A DNA stretch of 64,000 nt from Hydrogenophaga sp. (GTDB taxonomy: Bacteria > Pseudomonadota > Gammaproteobacteria > Burkholderiales > Burkholderiaceae_C). The stretch covers positions 18,119 to 82,118 of the forward strand of contig NZ_JAOASO010000023.1 of assembly GCF_030158645.1 (NCBI RefSeq), in the 5' to 3' direction. This document shows positions 25,165 to 34,413 of the stretch, piece after piece. The notes below the pieces were generated by a model, which searched no databases, was not told the origin of the DNA, and saw nothing but the letters and a program-made list of their open reading frames with translations. Within the stretch, counting starts at the first letter, position 1. The number at the start of each line of letters is the position of its first letter. A program made the position numbers and the translations under genes.

Positions 25165-26771
25165 TGGCCCCCAAGCTCCTCGACGTGAAAGGCCTGCGCG
25201 TGTCCTTCGGTGGGCAGGACGTCGTGCACGGCATCGACTTCGCCATCCGGGCCGGCGAGAAGCTCGCGCTGGTGGGCGAATCCGGCTCGGGCAAGACGGT
25301 GTCGGCGCTGTCGCTGCTGCGCCTGGTGCACAACGCCGATGTGAGCGGCTTGGCGCTGCTCAACGGCCGCGACCTGCTGCAGATGACCGAGCACCAGTTG
25401 CGCGGTGTGCGCGGGGACGAGGTGGCCATCATCTTCCAGGAGCCCATGACGGCGCTCAACCCGCTCTACACCGTGGGTGACCAGATCGGCGAGGTGCTTC
25501 AGCTGAAGAAGGGTCTCACGCCGCGTCAGGCGCTGTCGTCCACCATCGAGCTGCTGGCCTCCACCGGCATCCCCGAGCCAGCGCGCCGCGCCAACGCCTT
25601 CCCGCACCAGCTCAGCGGCGGCCAGCGCCAGCGCGCCATGATCGCCATGGCGCTGGCCAGCAGCCCGAAGCTGCTGCTGGCCGACGAGCCCACCACCGCG
25701 TTGGATGTCAGCTTGCGCGGCCAGATCCTGGACCTGTTGGCCGATCTGCAGCGCCAGCACGGCATGGCGGTGCTGCTCATCACGCACGACCTCAACCTGG
25801 TGCGCCGCTTTGCCGACCGGGTGGCCGTGATGGAGCAGGGCCATCTGGTGGAGCAGGGCGGCGTGAGCGACGTGTTTGCCGCGCCCCGGCACCCCTACAC
25901 ACGGATGCTGCTGGCCAGCAAACCCGAGCGTGACGTGGTGCCCGCTGGCCCGCCTGCTGCCGACGCCACACCGGTGCTGCAAGCCCGCGGCCTGCGCGTG
26001 GGTTACCCCGTTCCATTGCCCGGCCTGAGGGGCTGGTTCAAGAAGGGCGAGTTCATCGCGGTGCAGGGCGCCGATCTGGATCTGGGGCCGGGCCAGACGC
26101 TGGGCGTGATCGGCGAATCGGGTTCGGGGAAATCCACGTTGGCGCTGGCCGCGCTGGGTCTGCTGCCCTACCAAGGCAACTTGCAGGTCACAGGATCCGA
26201 CTGGACGCAGGCCCTGAAGAACGGCGAGAGCAGGGCGCTGCGCCAGCGGGTGCAGGTTGTGTTCCAGGACCCGTTTTCATCGCTCTCGCCGCGCATGACC
26301 ATCGAGCAGATCGTCGGCGAAGGCCTGCTGGTGCACCAGCCGGGTCTTTCAGTGGCGCAGCGCCGTGACCGCGTCGTCATGGCACTGGCGGATGTGGGCC
26401 TGGTCGACGATCCCCGGCGCGGCGGTGACTGGCTGCAGCGCTACCCGCACGAGTTCTCGGGCGGGCAGCGCCAGCGCCTGGCGATTGCGCGTGCGCTCAT
26501 CATCGACCCGCAACTGCTGGTGCTGGACGAACCCACCAGCGCGCTCGATGTGACGGTGCAGAAACAGGTGCTGGCCTTGCTTCAGCGCCTGCAGCGCGAA
26601 CGCGGTCTGAGCTACCTGCTGATCACGCACGACGTGGATGTCATCCAGGCCATGGCGCACCACGTCATCGTGATGAAAGACGGCGCCGTGGTCGAGAGCG
26701 GGCCGGTCGAGCAGGTGTTGCGCGCGCCCGCGCATCCCTACACACGCACGCTGGTGCAGGCGGCCGCCTGA
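25161..26771 (+). CDS. yejF: Dual-ATPase peptide ABC transporter subunit (YejF)
   Basis: A 536-residue protein with two fused ABC domains. The first has Walker A Gly-Glu-Ser-Gly-Ser-Gly-Lys-Thr and Leu-Ser-Gly-Gly-Gln-Arg-Gln; the second has Gly-Glu-Ser-Gly-Ser-Gly-Lys-Ser and Phe-Ser-Gly-Gly-Gln. Both have intact Walker B Asp-Glu-Pro-Thr and switch His (Leu-Ile-Thr-His-Asp). It drives peptide import with YejB and YejE. Two adjacent ATGs (25161 and 25164) are possible; the first overlaps the yejE stop. Confidence 0.94.
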   Translation: MMAPKLLDVKGLRVSFGGQDVVHGIDFAIRAGEKLALVGESGSGKTVSALSLLRLVHNADVSGLALLNGRDLLQMTEHQLRGVRGDEVAIIFQEPMTALNPLYTVGDQIGEVLQLKKGLTPRQALSSTIELLASTGIPEPARRANAFPHQLSGGQRQRAMIAMALASSPKLLLADEPTTALDVSLRGQILDLLADLQRQHGMAVLLITHDLNLVRRFADRVAVMEQGHLVEQGGVSDVFAAPRHPYTRMLLASKPERDVVPAGPPAADATPVLQARGLRVGYPVPLPGLRGWFKKGEFIAVQGADLDLGPGQTLGVIGESGSGKSTLALAALGLLPYQGNLQVTGSDWTQALKNGESRALRQRVQVVFQDPFSSLSPRMTIEQIVGEGLLVHQPGLSVAQRRDRVVMALADVGLVDDPRRGGDWLQRYPHEFSGGQRQRLAIARALIIDPQLLVLDEPTSALDVTVQKQVLALLQRLQRERGLSYLLITHDVDVIQAMAHHVIVMKDGAVVESGPVEQVLRAPAHPYTRTLVQAAA

Positions 26772-26784
26772 GGCGCTCAAGGGC

Positions 26785-26798
26785 TTGACCTGCGTCAG
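26785..26798. promoter_or_regulatory. FNR/ANR-like box
   Basis: TTGACCTGCGTCAG matches the FNR/ANR consensus TTGAT-N4-ATCAA in 7 of 10 specified positions and keeps the TTGA and TCA cores. It is centred about 30 bases before the -10 hexamer at 26821, near the geometry expected of a class II activated promoter. Confidence 0.55.
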
Positions 26799-26820
26799 GC
26801 CGCTGGCGGGTGGGGCGGCG

Positions 26821-26826
26821 TATAAC
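26821..26826 (+). promoter_or_regulatory. -10 hexamer TATAAC of the DUF2189 gene
   Basis: TATAAC stands 8 bases before the ATG at 26835. Transcription from it would begin at or within about 3 bases of the start codon, giving a leaderless or nearly leaderless mRNA. No Shine-Dalgarno is visible before that ATG, which agrees. Confidence 0.5.
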
Positions 26827-26834
26827 CGTCGGTC

Positions 26835-27584
26835 ATGACCGACCCATCACCCCCTTCAACGCGCCCTGTCTCGCTTCAGTCGTCCTGGCGCTGGCTGGCC
26901 CTGGGTTGGGCCGACCTGCGGCGCAACCCGGTGCCCGGCCTGGTTCACGGCCTGCTGCTCACCGCCTTCGGCTGGCTGCTGCTGTGGGCTGCGCGCGACC
27001 AGTTCTGGCTGCTGGCCGGCGCCTTCTCGGGTTTCCTCATCGTCGCGCCCATCCTGGCCACCGGTCTCTACCAGGTCAGCCGCCAGCGCAACGCCGGGTT
27101 GGGCGAGGTGGTGCAGCTTTGGCGCTCGGGCGACGGCCGTCTGGTGAAGTTCGGCCTGCTGCTGGGACTGGCCGGCACCGGCTGGGTGCTCACCTCGGCC
27201 GGCCTGATCACGCTCTGGTCGCCCGTGCCCATCCAGAAGCCGGTGGACTTCCTGCGTCATGTGGTGCTGGTGCGCGAAGTGGGCCTGTTCGAGGTCTGGC
27301 TGGTGCTCGGCGCCTTGTTGGCCGCTCCCGTGTTCGCCTCCACCGTGGTGGCCCTCCCCATGCTGGTGGACACACGCGCTTCGGTGATGGAGGCGGTGGC
27401 CGAGAGCTGGCGTGCCGTGGCCAGCCACCCCGGGCCCATGGTGACATGGGCGGTGGTGATCGCCTTGCTGGTCGGCATCGGCATGCTCACCGCCTTGCTC
27501 GGTCTGATCGTGCTGATCCCGCTGCTGGCGCACGCAAGCTGGCATGCCTACCGCGACCTGACGGCCCATCGGCTGGAGGGCTGA
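26835..27584 (+). CDS. DUF2189 family membrane protein
   Basis: A 249-residue integral membrane protein with about six hydrophobic segments and the DUF2189 (PF09955) features: Gly-Trp-x-Asp-Leu near residue 25, Pro-Ile-Leu-Ala-Thr-Gly-Leu-Tyr near 71, and the late Ser-Trp-Arg-Ala-Val. Its function is unknown, though in related genomes the family often occurs near respiratory or haem genes. The FNR-like box in front and the DUF2788 gene behind suggest a role under low oxygen. Confidence 0.85.
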   Translation: MTDPSPPSTRPVSLQSSWRWLALGWADLRRNPVPGLVHGLLLTAFGWLLLWAARDQFWLLAGAFSGFLIVAPILATGLYQVSRQRNAGLGEVVQLWRSGDGRLVKFGLLLGLAGTGWVLTSAGLITLWSPVPIQKPVDFLRHVVLVREVGLFEVWLVLGALLAAPVFASTVVALPMLVDTRASVMEAVAESWRAVASHPGPMVTWAVVIALLVGIGMLTALLGLIVLIPLLAHASWHAYRDLTAHRLEG

Positions 27585-27587
27585 TTG

Positions 27588-27809
27588 ATGGGCAACACCC
27601 TGTTCGGCTACACCGAAGGCCAGATCGCACAGTTCGGGCTGACGTTTGGCGTCGGTGCCTTCATCCTCTACATGCTCTTCATCGTGTTCAACCTGGCCCG
27701 GGAATCCAAGGCCGGCAAGTTCGGCACCTTCGTGCTGTTTCTGGTGCTCTCATTCGGTATGTTGGGGTTTCTGGCCAAAAACCTCATTCAATGGGTGCTG
27801 GGTATTTGA
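27588..27809 (+). CDS. DUF2788 small membrane protein
   Basis: A 73-residue protein with two membrane segments (about 14-34 and 42-62) matching the short DUF2788 family (Gly-Tyr-Thr-Glu-Gly, then Phe-Asn-Leu-Ala-Arg-Glu-Ser-Lys-Ala-Gly). The start at ATG 27588 is preferred over TTG 27585 because GGAGG lies at 27575-27579. It is 3 bases after the DUF2189 stop and so is co-transcribed under the FNR-like box. Function unknown. Confidence 0.8.
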   Translation: MGNTLFGYTEGQIAQFGLTFGVGAFILYMLFIVFNLARESKAGKFGTFVLFLVLSFGMLGFLAKNLIQWVLGI

Positions 27810-27839
27810 ACGGTGTTCAGCATTGAACGGTCGATTGGG

Positions 27840-27869
27840 TTGCCAATCGGTGGTTGCAGGCGTTACAAT
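27840..27869 (+). promoter_or_regulatory. Promoter of the rimP-nusA-infB operon
   Basis: TTGCCA (27840-27845) and TACAAT (27864-27869), separated by 18 bases, form a good sigma70-type promoter. Transcription would start near 27876, just before a strong terminator hairpin. Confidence 0.65.
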
Positions 27870-27885
27870 GCGAGCTTCACGACCA

Positions 27886-27917
27886 AATGGGCGGGTAACT
27901 ACCGGCCCATTTTTTTT
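27886..27917 (+). terminator. Leader intrinsic terminator/attenuator ahead of rimP
   Basis: AATGGGC pairs with GCCCATT around an inner GGT/ACC stem with loop AACT, followed by eight T. It lies about 10 bases after the predicted transcription start and 74 bases before rimP, so the operon must read through it. This is the layout of an attenuator; the operon encodes NusA, a termination factor, so feedback is plausible. Confidence 0.75.
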
Positions 27918-27990
27918 GGCCGAACGCTTTTGACCCTGGGGTAATCCACAGGGTGGATCGAACGGCGCACCCTGGGCAGACACCATCAGC

Positions 27991-28590
27991 ATGGCTTGGC
28001 AAGAGATCGTAGAGCAGACCGTCACCGGACTGGGTTTTGACCTGGTGGAGTTGGAGCGCTCGGGCAGCGGCTTGCTGAAGGTCACGATCGACCTGCCTTG
28101 GGAGGCGCCCGTTGCCGGCCAACCGGTGCCGGCCGAGCGTTTTGTCACGGTCGAAGATTGCGAAAAAATCACGCGTCAGTTGCAATACCTGCTGGAAGTC
28201 GAGGGCCTGGAATACCGACGCCTCGAAGTGGGTTCGCCGGGCATTGACCGGCCCCTCAAACGCGAGATTGACTACGTGCGGTTTGAAGGTCACGTGATTG
28301 ACCTCACCTTGAAGGCGCCGATCGGCGCCACCGGGACCGACGTGGCGGCGAACCGCAAGAAATTCAGGGGCACGCTGGAGCGTGCTGACGATGGCGTGCA
28401 GTGGCAGGTGGTCTGGAGCGATGCGCCCGAACCCAAGCCCGGCGCTCGGGTGAGCAAGAAACGCGCGCCCGTGGCCCTGCAGGCCATGACCTTTTCGCTG
28501 GACGACATCCAGCAGGCGCGCTTGGCGCCGATCGTGAATTTCAAGGGCCGCCAGGCCCCTGGAGCCAACGCTTCAGACAGTGACGAATGA
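27991..28590 (+). CDS. rimP: Ribosome maturation factor RimP
   Basis: A 199-residue protein with the RimP N-terminal alpha/beta domain (Gly-Phe-Asp-Leu-Val-Glu-Leu-Glu, then Val-Glu-Asp-Cys-Glu) and the C-terminal SH3-like domain (about 95-180). The hallmark Glu-Val-Gly-Ser-Pro-Gly-Ile-Asp-Arg-Pro-Leu is present near residues 76-86. It matures the 30S subunit. It begins the operon that continues with nusA and infB, and has a longer C-terminal loop with Pro/Lys residues, common in betaproteobacteria. Confidence 0.96.
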   Translation: MAWQEIVEQTVTGLGFDLVELERSGSGLLKVTIDLPWEAPVAGQPVPAERFVTVEDCEKITRQLQYLLEVEGLEYRRLEVGSPGIDRPLKREIDYVRFEGHVIDLTLKAPIGATGTDVAANRKKFRGTLERADDGVQWQVVWSDAPEPKPGARVSKKRAPVALQAMTFSLDDIQQARLAPIVNFKGRQAPGANASDSDE

Positions 28591-28641
28591 GAGAAATCAA
28601 AGTGAGCCAGGACATGCAATTCGGAAAGGTGGGCGAGTGAA

Positions 28642-30141
28642 ATGAACCGCGAAATGTTGATGCTGATCGACGCGATCTCGCGCGAAAAAAACGTCGAGCG
28701 CGACGTCGTGTTGGGCGCCGTGGAACTGGCGCTGGCCTCGGCCACCAAAAAACTCTACAAGGGCGACGTGGACATCCGCGTGGCCATGGACCCGGACACC
28801 GGTGCCTACGAGACCTTCCGCCGCTGGCTGGTCGTGCCCGATGAGGCCGGCCTGCAGAACCCCGACGCCGAAGAGCTGCTGACCGACGCTCGCGACGAAC
28901 TCGCCGACATCGAAGAAGGCGACTTCATCGAGAAGCCGGTGGAGAGCGTGCCGATCGGCCGCATTGGCGCCATGGCCGCCAAGCAGGTCATCCTGCAGAA
29001 GATCCGCGACGCCGAGCGCGAAATGTTGCTCAACGACTTCATGTCGCGCGGCGACAAGATCTTCGTGGGCACCGTCAAGCGCATGGACAAGGGCGACCTC
29101 ATCGTCGAGAGCGGCCGTGTTGAAGGTCGCCTCAAGCGCGGCGAGATGATCCCCAAGGAAAACTTCCGCACCGGCGACCGCGTGCGCGCCATGATCATGG
29201 ACGTGGACCTGACGCTGCGCGGCGCACCCATCCTGTTGTCGCGCTCGGCCCCCTCTTTCATGATCGAACTCTTCCGCCAGGAAGTGCCCGAGATTGAACA
29301 AGGCCTGCTGGAGATCAAGACCTGCGCCCGCGACCCGGGTTCGCGCGCCAAGATTGCCGTGCACACCAACGACCGCCGCATCGACCCCATCGGCACCTGT
29401 GTCGGCGTGCGCGGTTCGCGCGTCAACGGCGTGACCAACGAACTCGCGGGTGAGCGTGTGGACATCGTGCTGTGGTCGGAAGACCCGGCGCAGTTCGTCA
29501 TCGGCGCGCTGGCGCCGGCCAACGTGGTCTCCATCGTCGTGGACGAAGAGCGTCACGCCATGGACGTGGTGGTGGACGAAGAAAACCTCGCCATCGCCAT
29601 CGGCCGCGGCGGTCAGAACGTGCGCCTGGCGTCCGAGTTGACCGGCTGGCGCATCAACATCATGACGGCCGACGAGTCGGCCCAGAAGCAGGCCGAAGAG
29701 GCCGACGGCATCCGCAAGGTCTTCATGGCCAAGCTCGACGTCGACCAGGAAATTGCCGACATCCTGATCGAGGAAGGTTTCACCAGCCTTGAAGAAGTGG
29801 CCTATGTGCCGCTGCAGGAAATGCTGGAGATCGAGTCGTTCGACGAAGACACGGTCAATGAGCTGCGCACCCGCGCCAAGGATGCCCTGCTGACCATGGA
29901 AATCGCTCGCGAAGAGAGCGTCGAAGAAGTTTCGCAAGACCTGCGCGACCTCGAAGGCGTGACCCCGGAGCTGATCGCCAAGCTGGCCGACGGCGGCATC
30001 CACACCCGCGACGAGCTGGCCGATCTGGCCACCGACGAGCTCACCGACATCACCGCACAGACGCCTGAAGAGGCCACCGCGCTGATCATGCTGGCACGCG
30101 CTCACTGGTTCACCGGTGACGAAGCGCAATCCACGACCTGA
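28642..30141 (+). CDS. nusA: Transcription termination/antitermination factor NusA
   Basis: A 499-residue protein with the NusA order: N-terminal RNA-polymerase-binding domain (1-125, Asp-Ala-Ile-Ser-Arg-Glu-Lys), S1 domain (about 135-200), two KH domains (Gly-Val-Arg-Gly-Ser-Arg and Gly-Arg-Gly-Gly-Gln-Asn-Val-Arg), and two C-terminal acidic repeats (about 360-490). It modulates pausing, termination and antitermination. The leader attenuator upstream of rimP may be one of its own targets (inference). Confidence 0.97.
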   Translation: MNREMLMLIDAISREKNVERDVVLGAVELALASATKKLYKGDVDIRVAMDPDTGAYETFRRWLVVPDEAGLQNPDAEELLTDARDELADIEEGDFIEKPVESVPIGRIGAMAAKQVILQKIRDAEREMLLNDFMSRGDKIFVGTVKRMDKGDLIVESGRVEGRLKRGEMIPKENFRTGDRVRAMIMDVDLTLRGAPILLSRSAPSFMIELFRQEVPEIEQGLLEIKTCARDPGSRAKIAVHTNDRRIDPIGTCVGVRGSRVNGVTNELAGERVDIVLWSEDPAQFVIGALAPANVVSIVVDEERHAMDVVVDEENLAIAIGRGGQNVRLASELTGWRINIMTADESAQKQAEEADGIRKVFMAKLDVDQEIADILIEEGFTSLEEVAYVPLQEMLEIESFDEDTVNELRTRAKDALLTMEIAREESVEEVSQDLRDLEGVTPELIAKLADGGIHTRDELADLATDELTDITAQTPEEATALIMLARAHWFTGDEAQSTT

Positions 30142-30172
30142 CCAGCGGAGGCCCATCGGAGAATAGAGACCT

Positions 30173-33046
30173 ATGACAAGTACCACCGTCGCCGAACTGG
30201 CTGCCGAGCTGAACAAGCCCACCACCGTCCTGCTGGAGCAACTCTCCGCAGCGGGCGTGCCCAAGTCGTCCGGGACCGATCCGGTCACCGAATCCGACAA
30301 GCAATCGTTGCTGGGCCACCTCAAAGCCAGCCACGGCACGGCCGGCGGCGAGCGCAAGAAAATCACCTTGGTGAAGAAATCGACCTCCGAAATCAAGCAG
30401 GCCGACTCCACCGGACGCGCCCGCACGATCCAGGTGGAAGTGCGCAAGAAGCGCACCTTCATCAAGCGTGATGACGAAGTGGCCGTGCCCGAAGCGGTCG
30501 AAGAGCCGGTCGCGGCCGCGCCGGTGATCGACACCGAAGAACTGGCCCGCCGCGAGGAAGACGCGCGCCGCCAGGCCGAGCTGCTGCGCCGCCAGGAAGA
30601 AGAGTTCAACGAGAAGCGCCAGGCCCGCGAAGCAGAAGAAGCCCGCCTGGCACAAGCGGTTGTCGAGCAGGAACGTGCCGCTGCAGCAGCCGCCGACGCG
30701 GCTGAGGCAGCCGCCCGCGCAGCCGCTGAAGCCGCTTCGCCCGAAGGCATCGCCGAAGCCATTGCAGCCCGCACCGCCAAGGACGCCAAGGCCAAGACCG
30801 ATTCGCTCGAACGCGATTCAGCCGCCCGTGTGATCGCCGACCGCAACGCCGAGAGCAAACGTGCGGACGACCTGCGCGCGCAGGATCTGGTGGAGCGCCG
30901 CCGCAAGGCCGAGGCCGAAGCTGCGAACATCCGCGCCATGATGTCGGCACCCGCCAAGACCATGGTGGCCAAGAAGCCCGAGCCAGCGCCTGTCGACCCG
31001 AAGGCCGGCATCAAGGGCACGCTGCACAAGCCCGCCGGCACACCCGGCAAGCCCGCCACCACCGCCGCTGGTGCTGCCGCCGTCGGAGTGGCCGGCAAGA
31101 AAGAGATCAAGTCGGAGAACCTGTCGTCCACCTGGAAAGACGACGCGGCCAAGAAAAAAGAAATCAAGACACGTGGCGACACCAGCGCCGGGCGTTCGAC
31201 CAACTGGCGCGGAGGTCCGCGCGGTCGCCGCGACTCGCGCGATTCGCGCGACACGGGTCAGAGCAACTTCGTGGCGCCGACCGAAGTCAAGGTCATTGAA
31301 GTCCACGTGCCGGAGACCATCACGGTGGCTGAACTGGCTCACAAGATGAGCCTGAAGTCGTCCGAGGTCATCAAGCAATTGATGAAGCTGGGCCAGATGG
31401 TCACGATCAACCAGCCGCTGGACCAGGACACCGCCATGATCGTGGTGGAAGAGCTGGGCCACAAGGCGGTGGTGGCGGCACTGGACGATCCAGAAGCCTT
31501 TGCCGACGACGAAACCTCGCAGCAGGAACATGCCTTGCTGCCGCGCGCCCCCGTCGTCACCGTCATGGGTCACGTGGACCACGGCAAGACCTCGCTGCTG
31601 GACTACATCCGCCGCGCCAAGGTGGCGGCGGGCGAAGCGGGCGGCATCACGCAGCACATCGGGGCGTACCACGTCGAGACCGAGCGCGGCATGATCTCGT
31701 TCCTCGACACCCCGGGTCACGAGGCCTTCACCGCCATGCGTGCCCGTGGTGCCCAGGCGACCGACATCGTCATCCTGGTCTGCGCGGCGGACGACGGCGT
31801 GATGCCACAGACCAAGGAAGCCATCAAACACGCCAAGGCGGCGGGCGTGCCCATCGTCGTGGCGCTGACCAAGATCGACAAGCCGGGCATCAACCTGGAA
31901 AAGGTCCGCTCGGAACTCGTGGCCGAAGAAGTCGTGCCCGAAGAGTTCGGTGGTGACGTGCCTTTTGTGGGCGTGTCCGCCAAGACCGGCGTGGGCATCG
32001 ATGCCCTGCTGGAGCAGGTGCTGCTGCAGGCCGAAGTGCTGGAACTCAAGGCGCCGGTGGAATCCATGGCCAAGGGCCTGGTGATCGAAGCCCGTCTGGA
32101 CAAAGGACGCGGTGCGGTGGCCACGGTGCTGGTGCAGAGCGGCACGCTCAAGACCGGCGACGTGGTGCTGGTGGGTCAGACCTCCGGCCGCGTGCGCGCC
32201 ATGCTGGACGAGAACGGCAAGCCGATCAAGGCGGCCGGTCCGTCGATCCCGGTGGAAATTCAGGGTCTGTCGGAAGTGCCGCAGGCCGGCGACGACTTCA
32301 TGGTGATGACCGACGAGCGCCGTGCGCGCGAAATCGCCACCTACCGTGCCGGCAAGTTCCGCAACACCAAGCTGGCCCGCCAGCAAGCCGCCAAGCTGGA
32401 GAACATGTTCTCCGACATGTCGGCCGGCGAGGTCAAGCTGCTGCCCATCATCGTCAAGTCCGATGTGCAGGGCTCGCAAGAAGCGCTGGCCCAGTCGCTG
32501 CTCAAGCTCTCGACCGACGAGGTCAAGGTGCAGCTGGTCTTCGCAGGTGTGGGCGGTATCAGCGAGTCCGACGTGAACCTGGCCATCGCCTCCAAGGCGG
32601 TGATCATCGGCTTCAACGTGCGCGCCGACGTGGGTGCGCGCAAGCTGGCCGAAGGCAACGATGTGGACCTGCGCTACTACAACATCATCTACGACGCTGT
32701 GGACGAGTTGAAGGCGGCGATGTCCGGCATGCTGGCGCCCGAGAAGCGCGAAGAGGTCATCGGTTCGGCCGAGATCCGCACTGTGTTCGTGGCCACCAAG
32801 ATCGGCACGATTGCCGGCTGTATGGTCACAGCTGGCCAGGTCACCCGCAGCGCGCATTTCCGCCTGCTGCGCGACAACGTGGTCATCTACACCGGCGAGA
32901 TCGACACGCTCAAGCGCCTCAAGGACGACGTGCGCGAAGTCAAGGAAGGCTTCGAGTGCGGTATCAAGCTGAAGAACTACAACGACATCAAAGAAGGCGA
33001 CCAGCTCGAATTCTTCGAGGTCAAGGAAGTGGCGCGGACGCTGTAA
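30173..33046 (+). CDS. infB: Translation initiation factor IF-2
   Basis: A 957-residue protein: an N-terminal IF2N domain (1-55), a long Ala/Glu/Lys-rich linker (about 60-360) that is low-complexity, a second IF2N domain (about 380-430), then the GTPase with G1 Gly-His-Val-Asp-His-Gly-Lys-Thr (466-473), G3 Asp-Thr-Pro-Gly-His, G4 Thr-Lys-Ile-Asp, and the C-terminal domains that bind initiator tRNA. It delivers fMet-tRNA to the 30S subunit. It is 31 bases after nusA and 3 bases before rbfA. Confidence 0.97.
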   Translation: MTSTTVAELAAELNKPTTVLLEQLSAAGVPKSSGTDPVTESDKQSLLGHLKASHGTAGGERKKITLVKKSTSEIKQADSTGRARTIQVEVRKKRTFIKRDDEVAVPEAVEEPVAAAPVIDTEELARREEDARRQAELLRRQEEEFNEKRQAREAEEARLAQAVVEQERAAAAAADAAEAAARAAAEAASPEGIAEAIAARTAKDAKAKTDSLERDSAARVIADRNAESKRADDLRAQDLVERRRKAEAEAANIRAMMSAPAKTMVAKKPEPAPVDPKAGIKGTLHKPAGTPGKPATTAAGAAAVGVAGKKEIKSENLSSTWKDDAAKKKEIKTRGDTSAGRSTNWRGGPRGRRDSRDSRDTGQSNFVAPTEVKVIEVHVPETITVAELAHKMSLKSSEVIKQLMKLGQMVTINQPLDQDTAMIVVEELGHKAVVAALDDPEAFADDETSQQEHALLPRAPVVTVMGHVDHGKTSLLDYIRRAKVAAGEAGGITQHIGAYHVETERGMISFLDTPGHEAFTAMRARGAQATDIVILVCAADDGVMPQTKEAIKHAKAAGVPIVVALTKIDKPGINLEKVRSELVAEEVVPEEFGGDVPFVGVSAKTGVGIDALLEQVLLQAEVLELKAPVESMAKGLVIEARLDKGRGAVATVLVQSGTLKTGDVVLVGQTSGRVRAMLDENGKPIKAAGPSIPVEIQGLSEVPQAGDDFMVMTDERRAREIATYRAGKFRNTKLARQQAAKLENMFSDMSAGEVKLLPIIVKSDVQGSQEALAQSLLKLSTDEVKVQLVFAGVGGISESDVNLAIASKAVIIGFNVRADVGARKLAEGNDVDLRYYNIIYDAVDELKAAMSGMLAPEKREEVIGSAEIRTVFVATKIGTIAGCMVTAGQVTRSAHFRLLRDNVVIYTGEIDTLKRLKDDVREVKEGFECGIKLKNYNDIKEGDQLEFFEVKEVARTL

Positions 33047-33049
33047 ACC

Positions 33050-33421
33050 ATGCCTCGCAAAGCCTCATCCGTCCCCAACCGCGGTTTCCGCGTGGCCGAC
33101 CAGATCCAGCGCGATCTGGCCGAGCTGATCGCGCGCGAGTTGAAAGACCGGCGGGTGGGCATGGTCACGATCAATGCGGTCGAGGTCACGCCCGACTACG
33201 CACACGCCAAGGTGTTCTTCAGCCTGCTCACGGGCGACCCGGATGAAACGCTGGAAGGTCTCAACGCAGCGGCGGGTTTCCTGCGCAGCGGCCTGTTCAA
33301 GCGGCTGCACATCCACACCGTGCCCACGCTGCACTTCGTGTTCGACCGCACCACCGAGCGCGCGGCCGACATGAACGCCTTGATTTCCAAGGCGGTTTCC
33401 TCTCGTTCAAAGGAAGAGTGA
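33050..33421 (+). CDS. rbfA: Ribosome-binding factor A
   Basis: A 123-residue KH-fold protein with the family segments [15 protein letters not shown] (near 45-51) and the His-Phe-Val-Phe-Asp-x-Thr end. It binds the 30S subunit during late assembly and cold adaptation. Its gene follows infB by 3 bases and its TGA is just before the truB start, as in most Proteobacteria. Confidence 0.95.
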   Translation: MPRKASSVPNRGFRVADQIQRDLAELIARELKDRRVGMVTINAVEVTPDYAHAKVFFSLLTGDPDETLEGLNAAAGFLRSGLFKRLHIHTVPTLHFVFDRTTERAADMNALISKAVSSRSKEE

Positions 33422-33423
33422 AC

Positions 33424-34413
33424 ATGCACGCGCCACGCACGAGGGTGCAACGGCGCCCTGTGCATGGGGTGCTGTTGCTCGACAAACCGCTGGGTCTCTC
33501 CAGCAACCAGGCTTTGCAAAAAGCCAAGTGGTTGTTGCGCGCGGAAAAGGCGGGCCACACCGGCACGCTCGACCCACTGGCCAGCGGTGTGCTGCCGCTG
33601 TGTTTCGGTGCGGCCACCAAGTTCAGCCAGATCCATCTGGATGCCGACAAGACCTACGAGACCGTGGTGCGCCTGGGCGTGAAGACCAGCACCGGCGACG
33701 CCGAGGGCGAGGTGATCGAGACCCGAACCGTGGCTTGCACGCCGGGGCAGGTGGTCGAGGTGCTCGACGGCTTCATGGGCCCCATCAGCCAGGTACCGCC
33801 CATGCACAGCGCCCTGAAGAAGGACGGCAAGCCGCTGTACGAATACGCCCGCGAGGGCGAGACGGTGGAGCGCGAAGCGCGCAACGTCGTCATTCACGAC
33901 CTGGACCTGCTGGACATGCAGCTCCAGGGTGATGCACCGCATCTGCGCCTGCGCGTGCGCTGCAGCAAAGGCACCTACATCCGCACGCTGGGCGAAGACA
34001 TCGCCGAGGCCCTGGGCTGTGGCGGTCATCTGAGCATGTTGCGCCGCACCGAAACCGGCCCGTTCAACGCTTCGCAGTGCATCACGCTGCAAGCCCTGGA
34101 AGCGCTGGACGAGAACGAACGCACGGCGCTGTTGCTGCCGGTGCAGATCTTGCTGGACGGACACGAAACCGTCACGCTGGCCGCTGACGATGCGGGGCGT
34201 TTCTTGAGCGGCCTGCGCCGCCGGGGCGCCTGGGCCGACAACGAGCGCGTGGCCGTTTTCGGTCCAGTGCCGGCGGGCGACGAATCGTTCTCACAAGAAG
34301 CCGTGCTGCTGGGCAGCGCGCACACCCAAGCGGGTGAACTGATCCCGGGGCGGCTGCTGAGCCCCATCGAAATACAGCAAATCCTGGAAACCTCACCGGA
34401 ACTCGCATCATGA
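33424..34413 (+). CDS. truB: tRNA pseudouridine-55 synthase
   Basis: A 329-residue enzyme that makes pseudouridine at position 55 of tRNA. The catalytic Asp50 lies in [10 protein letters not shown]; the Tyr in Lys-Thr-Tyr and Arg in Cys-Ser-Lys-Gly-Thr-Tyr-Ile-Arg follow. ATG 33424 is chosen over GTG 33418 because AAGGAAGA sits 6 bases before the ATG and directly against the GTG. The stop overlaps the typA start by 4 bases. The C-terminal PUA-like part is present. Confidence 0.96.
   Translation: MHAPRTRVQRRPVHGVLLLDKPLGLSSNQALQKAKWLLRAEKAGHTGTLDPLASGVLPLCFGAATKFSQIHLDADKTYETVVRLGVKTSTGDAEGEVIETRTVACTPGQVVEVLDGFMGPISQVPPMHSALKKDGKPLYEYAREGETVEREARNVVIHDLDLLDMQLQGDAPHLRLRVRCSKGTYIRTLGEDIAEALGCGGHLSMLRRTETGPFNASQCITLQALEALDENERTALLLPVQILLDGHETVTLAADDAGRFLSGLRRRGAWADNERVAVFGPVPAGDESFSQEAVLLGSAHTQAGELIPGRLLSPIEIQQILETSPELAS

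Noticed and set aside
28597..31254. An 885-codon open frame on the minus strand opposite nusA and infB
   Set aside because: It is the antiparallel shadow of two certain genes, with Ser/Ala/Arg-rich composition typical of reversed GC-rich codons and no domain signature.
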